From Mycolicibacterium iranicum (lineage in GTDB: Bacteria > Actinomycetota > Actinomycetes > Mycobacteriales > Mycobacteriaceae): 64,000 bases of DNA. The notes beneath the pieces were generated by a model that did no database searches, had not been told where the DNA came from, and was given only the letters and a program-made list of their open reading frames with translations. The stretch is taken from assembly GCF_014190915.1 (NCBI RefSeq), contig NZ_JACHVU010000003.1, positions 1 to 64,000 on the forward strand. The letters run 5' to 3'. Below, in pieces: positions 62,356 to 64,000 of this stretch; within the stretch, counting starts at the first letter, position 1; each line of letters opens with the position of its first letter. The translations under genes and the position numbers were made by a program.

Positions 62356-63204
62356 ATGACAGCTGAGGGCTCACACGGCGTCTTCGACGGCAAGGCGGTG
62401 CTGGTCACCGGCGCCGCCCGCGGGCAGGGCCGGGCCCATGCGGTCCGGTTCGCCGAAGAGGGCGCCGATGTCATCGCGGTCGACGTCTGCGCTCAGCTCG
62501 ACTCCGTCGCCTACCCGATGTCGACGCCCGAGGACCTCGCCGAGACCGCGCGGCTCGTCGAACAGACCGGCCGCCGGATCGTCGCCGAGCGCGCCGACGT
62601 GCGTGACCGCGACCGCCTGGCCGAGGTCGTGGCCAGGGGAGTGGAGCAGTTCGGTCGTCTCGACTTCGTCCTCGCCAACGCCGGGATCCTGCCCGCCGCA
62701 GGTCCGCAGGGCCGCGACATCGCGGCCTTCACCGACGCCGTGGGCGTGATGCTCAACGGTGTGTACTACACCATCGACGCGGCACTGCCCGCCCTGCTGG
62801 ACAACCCCGACGGCGGAGCCATCGTCATCACCAGCTCCGCGGCCGGATTCACCTCTGTCAGCACCGAATTCGGCACGATGAACCACGGTGCGGCCGGGTA
62901 CACCGCGGCCAAGCACGGCGTCATCGGCCTGATGCGCCACTTCGCCCGCTCGCTCGCCGAGAAGAACATCCGCGTCAACTCCGTCCATCCCGGAGGGGTC
63001 GCCACCCCGATGGTGCTCAACCAGGCGATGGCCGAGTGGGCCGGCGAACACCCGTCGTTCAGCGCCGCCCAGCAGGCCCTGCTGCAGCTGCCGATGATGG
63101 AGCCGCGCGATGTCAGCGACGCGATGGTCTACCTGTGCGGGCCCTCCGGCAGGTACCTCACCGGCGTGGCGCTGCCGCTCGACGCCGGCCAGACCCTGAA
63201 GTAG
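62356..63204 (+). CDS. SDR family, mycofactocin-type oxidoreductase
   Basis: 282-residue SDR with the subfamily pattern GAARGQGRAHAVRFAEEGAD, VDVCAQL, RADVRDRDRL and VLANAGI, and the catalytic Tyr and Lys in GYTAAKHGV. This form is known to hold NAD tightly and pass electrons to mycofactocin. The substrate is probably a secondary alcohol. ATG at 62356 follows TAGGCT by 8 bp, a possible leaderless start. It diverges from the DUF2631 gene. Confidence 0.9.
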   Translation: MTAEGSHGVFDGKAVLVTGAARGQGRAHAVRFAEEGADVIAVDVCAQLDSVAYPMSTPEDLAETARLVEQTGRRIVAERADVRDRDRLAEVVARGVEQFGRLDFVLANAGILPAAGPQGRDIAAFTDAVGVMLNGVYYTIDAALPALLDNPDGGAIVITSSAAGFTSVSTEFGTMNHGAAGYTAAKHGVIGLMRHFARSLAEKNIRVNSVHPGGVATPMVLNQAMAEWAGEHPSFSAAQQALLQLPMMEPRDVSDAMVYLCGPSGRYLTGVALPLDAGQTLK

Positions 63205-63290
63205 TCATCCGACGGGGTTATCCGACGGGGTTGTCTGGTCGGATTCCTCAACGCGGCTCGTTCCTCGCCGCTTGATCGTCATCCGACGGC
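63205..63290. repeat. Short direct repeats after the SDR gene
   Basis: ATCCGACGG occurs at 63207, 63221 and 63281 (the first two followed by GGTT) between the SDR and photolyase stops. The function, if any, is unknown; it could be degenerate terminator material. Confidence 0.45.
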
Positions 63291-64000
63291 GCTATAGCGG
63301 CGCAGGGCCTCCGCCCTCTCCTGCTTGTGGTCCACGATCGGCTGCGGGTAGTCCACCGGTCGGTCGTCGCCGAGGTTGTGGACGTCCACGGTGCTGTCCA
63401 GGTCGCGCAGTTCCTCGACCCAGCGCCGCACATAGACCCCCGACGGGTCGAACTTCTTGCCCTGCGTCGTCGGATTGAACACCCGGAAGTACGGGGCCGC
63501 GTCGGTGCCGCACCCCGCCGCCCACTGCCAGCCGTGCTGGTTGTTGGCCATGTCGCCGTCGACGAGCTGCTCGAGGAACCAGCGCGCACCCCACTGCCAG
63601 GGCAGATGAAGGTCCTTGACCAGAAACGACGCGACGATCATCCGCACGCGGTTGTGCATGAAGCCCGACTCGGCCAACTGGCGCATTCCGGCATCGACGA
63701 TCGGGAATCCCGTCCGCCCGGCCTTCCACGTCTCGAAGGACTTCTCCGCTGCCTGGCCGTCGTCGACCTTGATGTCGTCGAACGCGGTGTTCCAGTTCCA
63801 CCACACGCTGCGCGGCCACTCGTGGACCACCGACGCATAGAAGTCGCGGAAGGCCAGCTCACGCAGGTAGGTCTGGGCGCCCTCGCCGCGGCCCAGATCC
63901 GCAGCCAGGGTCCGCGGGTGCATCGTGCCGAATTTCAGATGGGCCGACATGCGGCTCGTCGCGTCGAGGTCGGGCCGATTGCGGTCCTCGCCGTAGCTCT
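63279..64000 (-). CDS. Deoxyribodipyrimidine photolyase (partial, C-terminal part)
   Basis: Light-driven cyclobutane-dimer repair flavoenzyme, class I photolyase/cryptochrome family; only the last 240 or so residues are in the window and the frame is open at the right edge. The FAD-binding domain is clear: YGEDRNRPDLDATSRMSAHL, LRELAFRDFYA, AGMRQLAESGFMHNRVRMI, DGDMANNQHGWQWAAGCGTD and RVFNPTTQGKKFDP. All read like an active photolyase rather than a cryptochrome, but the 5' half is missing. Confidence 0.92.
   Translation of the reverse strand, partial: SYGEDRNRPDLDATSRMSAHLKFGTMHPRTLAADLGRGEGAQTYLRELAFRDFYASVVHEWPRSVWWNWNTAFDDIKVDDGQAAEKSFETWKAGRTGFPIVDAGMRQLAESGFMHNRVRMIVASFLVKDLHLPWQWGARWFLEQLVDGDMANNQHGWQWAAGCGTDAAPYFRVFNPTTQGKKFDPSGVYVRRWVEELRDLDSTVDVHNLGDDRPVDYPQPIVDHKQERAEALRRYSAVG

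Overview
The window looks like a chromosomal segment of a fast-growing mycobacterium (Mycolicibacterium-like). It is GC-rich, uses many GTG/TTG starts and ATGA/GTGA gene overlaps, and has several apparently leaderless genes. From memory, its core gene order follows the Mycobacterium tuberculosis segment Rv2916c-Rv2876: ffh, amidohydrolase, D-Ala-D-Ala carboxypeptidase, rpsP-KH-rimM-trmD, lppW, rplS-lepB-rnhB-DUF2469, YraN-ComM-DprA, viuB, xerC, M23 peptidase, rpsB-tsf, amidase, MarR, pyrH-frr-cdsA-rlmN, DUF2631. This comparison was not computed.

Layout. 0.2-5.7 kb: ffh, an amidohydrolase, two tandem penicillin-binding carboxypeptidases and two SnoaL-like proteins. 5.9-12.9 kb: translation genes, LppW lipoprotein, signal peptidase, RNase HII, a HAD phosphatase and an unknown protein. 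12.9-18.3 kb: a CoA-transferase, an acyl-CoA thioesterase, an unusual adenylation-carrier-membrane acyltransferase fusion and a DUF1206 membrane protein. 18.4-25.1 kb: YraN, ComM, DprA, a siderophore-interacting protein, a lactate-monooxygenase-like flavoenzyme, XerC and an M23 peptidase. 25.4-35.9 kb: rpsB-tsf, an orphan sugar transferase, an amidase, a membrane-protein gene broken by an in-frame TGA, a divergent MarR/methyltransferase pair with two palindromic operators, then pyrH-frr-cdsA-rlmN.

36.0-61.9 kb is an accessory catabolic island inserted, relative to M. tuberculosis as I recall it, between rlmN and the DUF2631 gene. It encodes a P450 and ferredoxin, alcohol dehydrogenase, SDR, Baeyer-Villiger-type monooxygenase, alpha/beta hydrolase, SMP-30 lactonase-like protein, aldehyde dehydrogenase, CaiB CoA-transferase, two acyl-CoA dehydrogenases, thioesterases, an HpaI-type aldolase, two F420/flavin LLM oxidoreductases, SnoaL and SRPBCC proteins, a WS/DGAT and two paralogous TetR regulators. 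Together these could hydroxylate a hydrophobic, probably cyclic substrate, oxidise it to a ketone, insert oxygen, open the lactone or ester, form a CoA thioester and beta-oxidise it.

The most interesting signal is a 26-bp inverted repeat, TTTACA-N14-TGTCAC/TGTAAA, found nine times with exactly the same 14-bp spacing. Eight copies lie in the island's intergenic regions, including the upstream regions of both TetR genes; one lies beside a SnoaL gene at 5.7 kb. The same sequence can be read as a promoter with a 16-bp spacer, often placed so that the transcript would be leaderless. I interpret it as the operator-promoter of an undescribed TetR-controlled regulon. The right edge carries a mycofactocin-type SDR and the C-terminal part of a photolyase gene that runs off the window.
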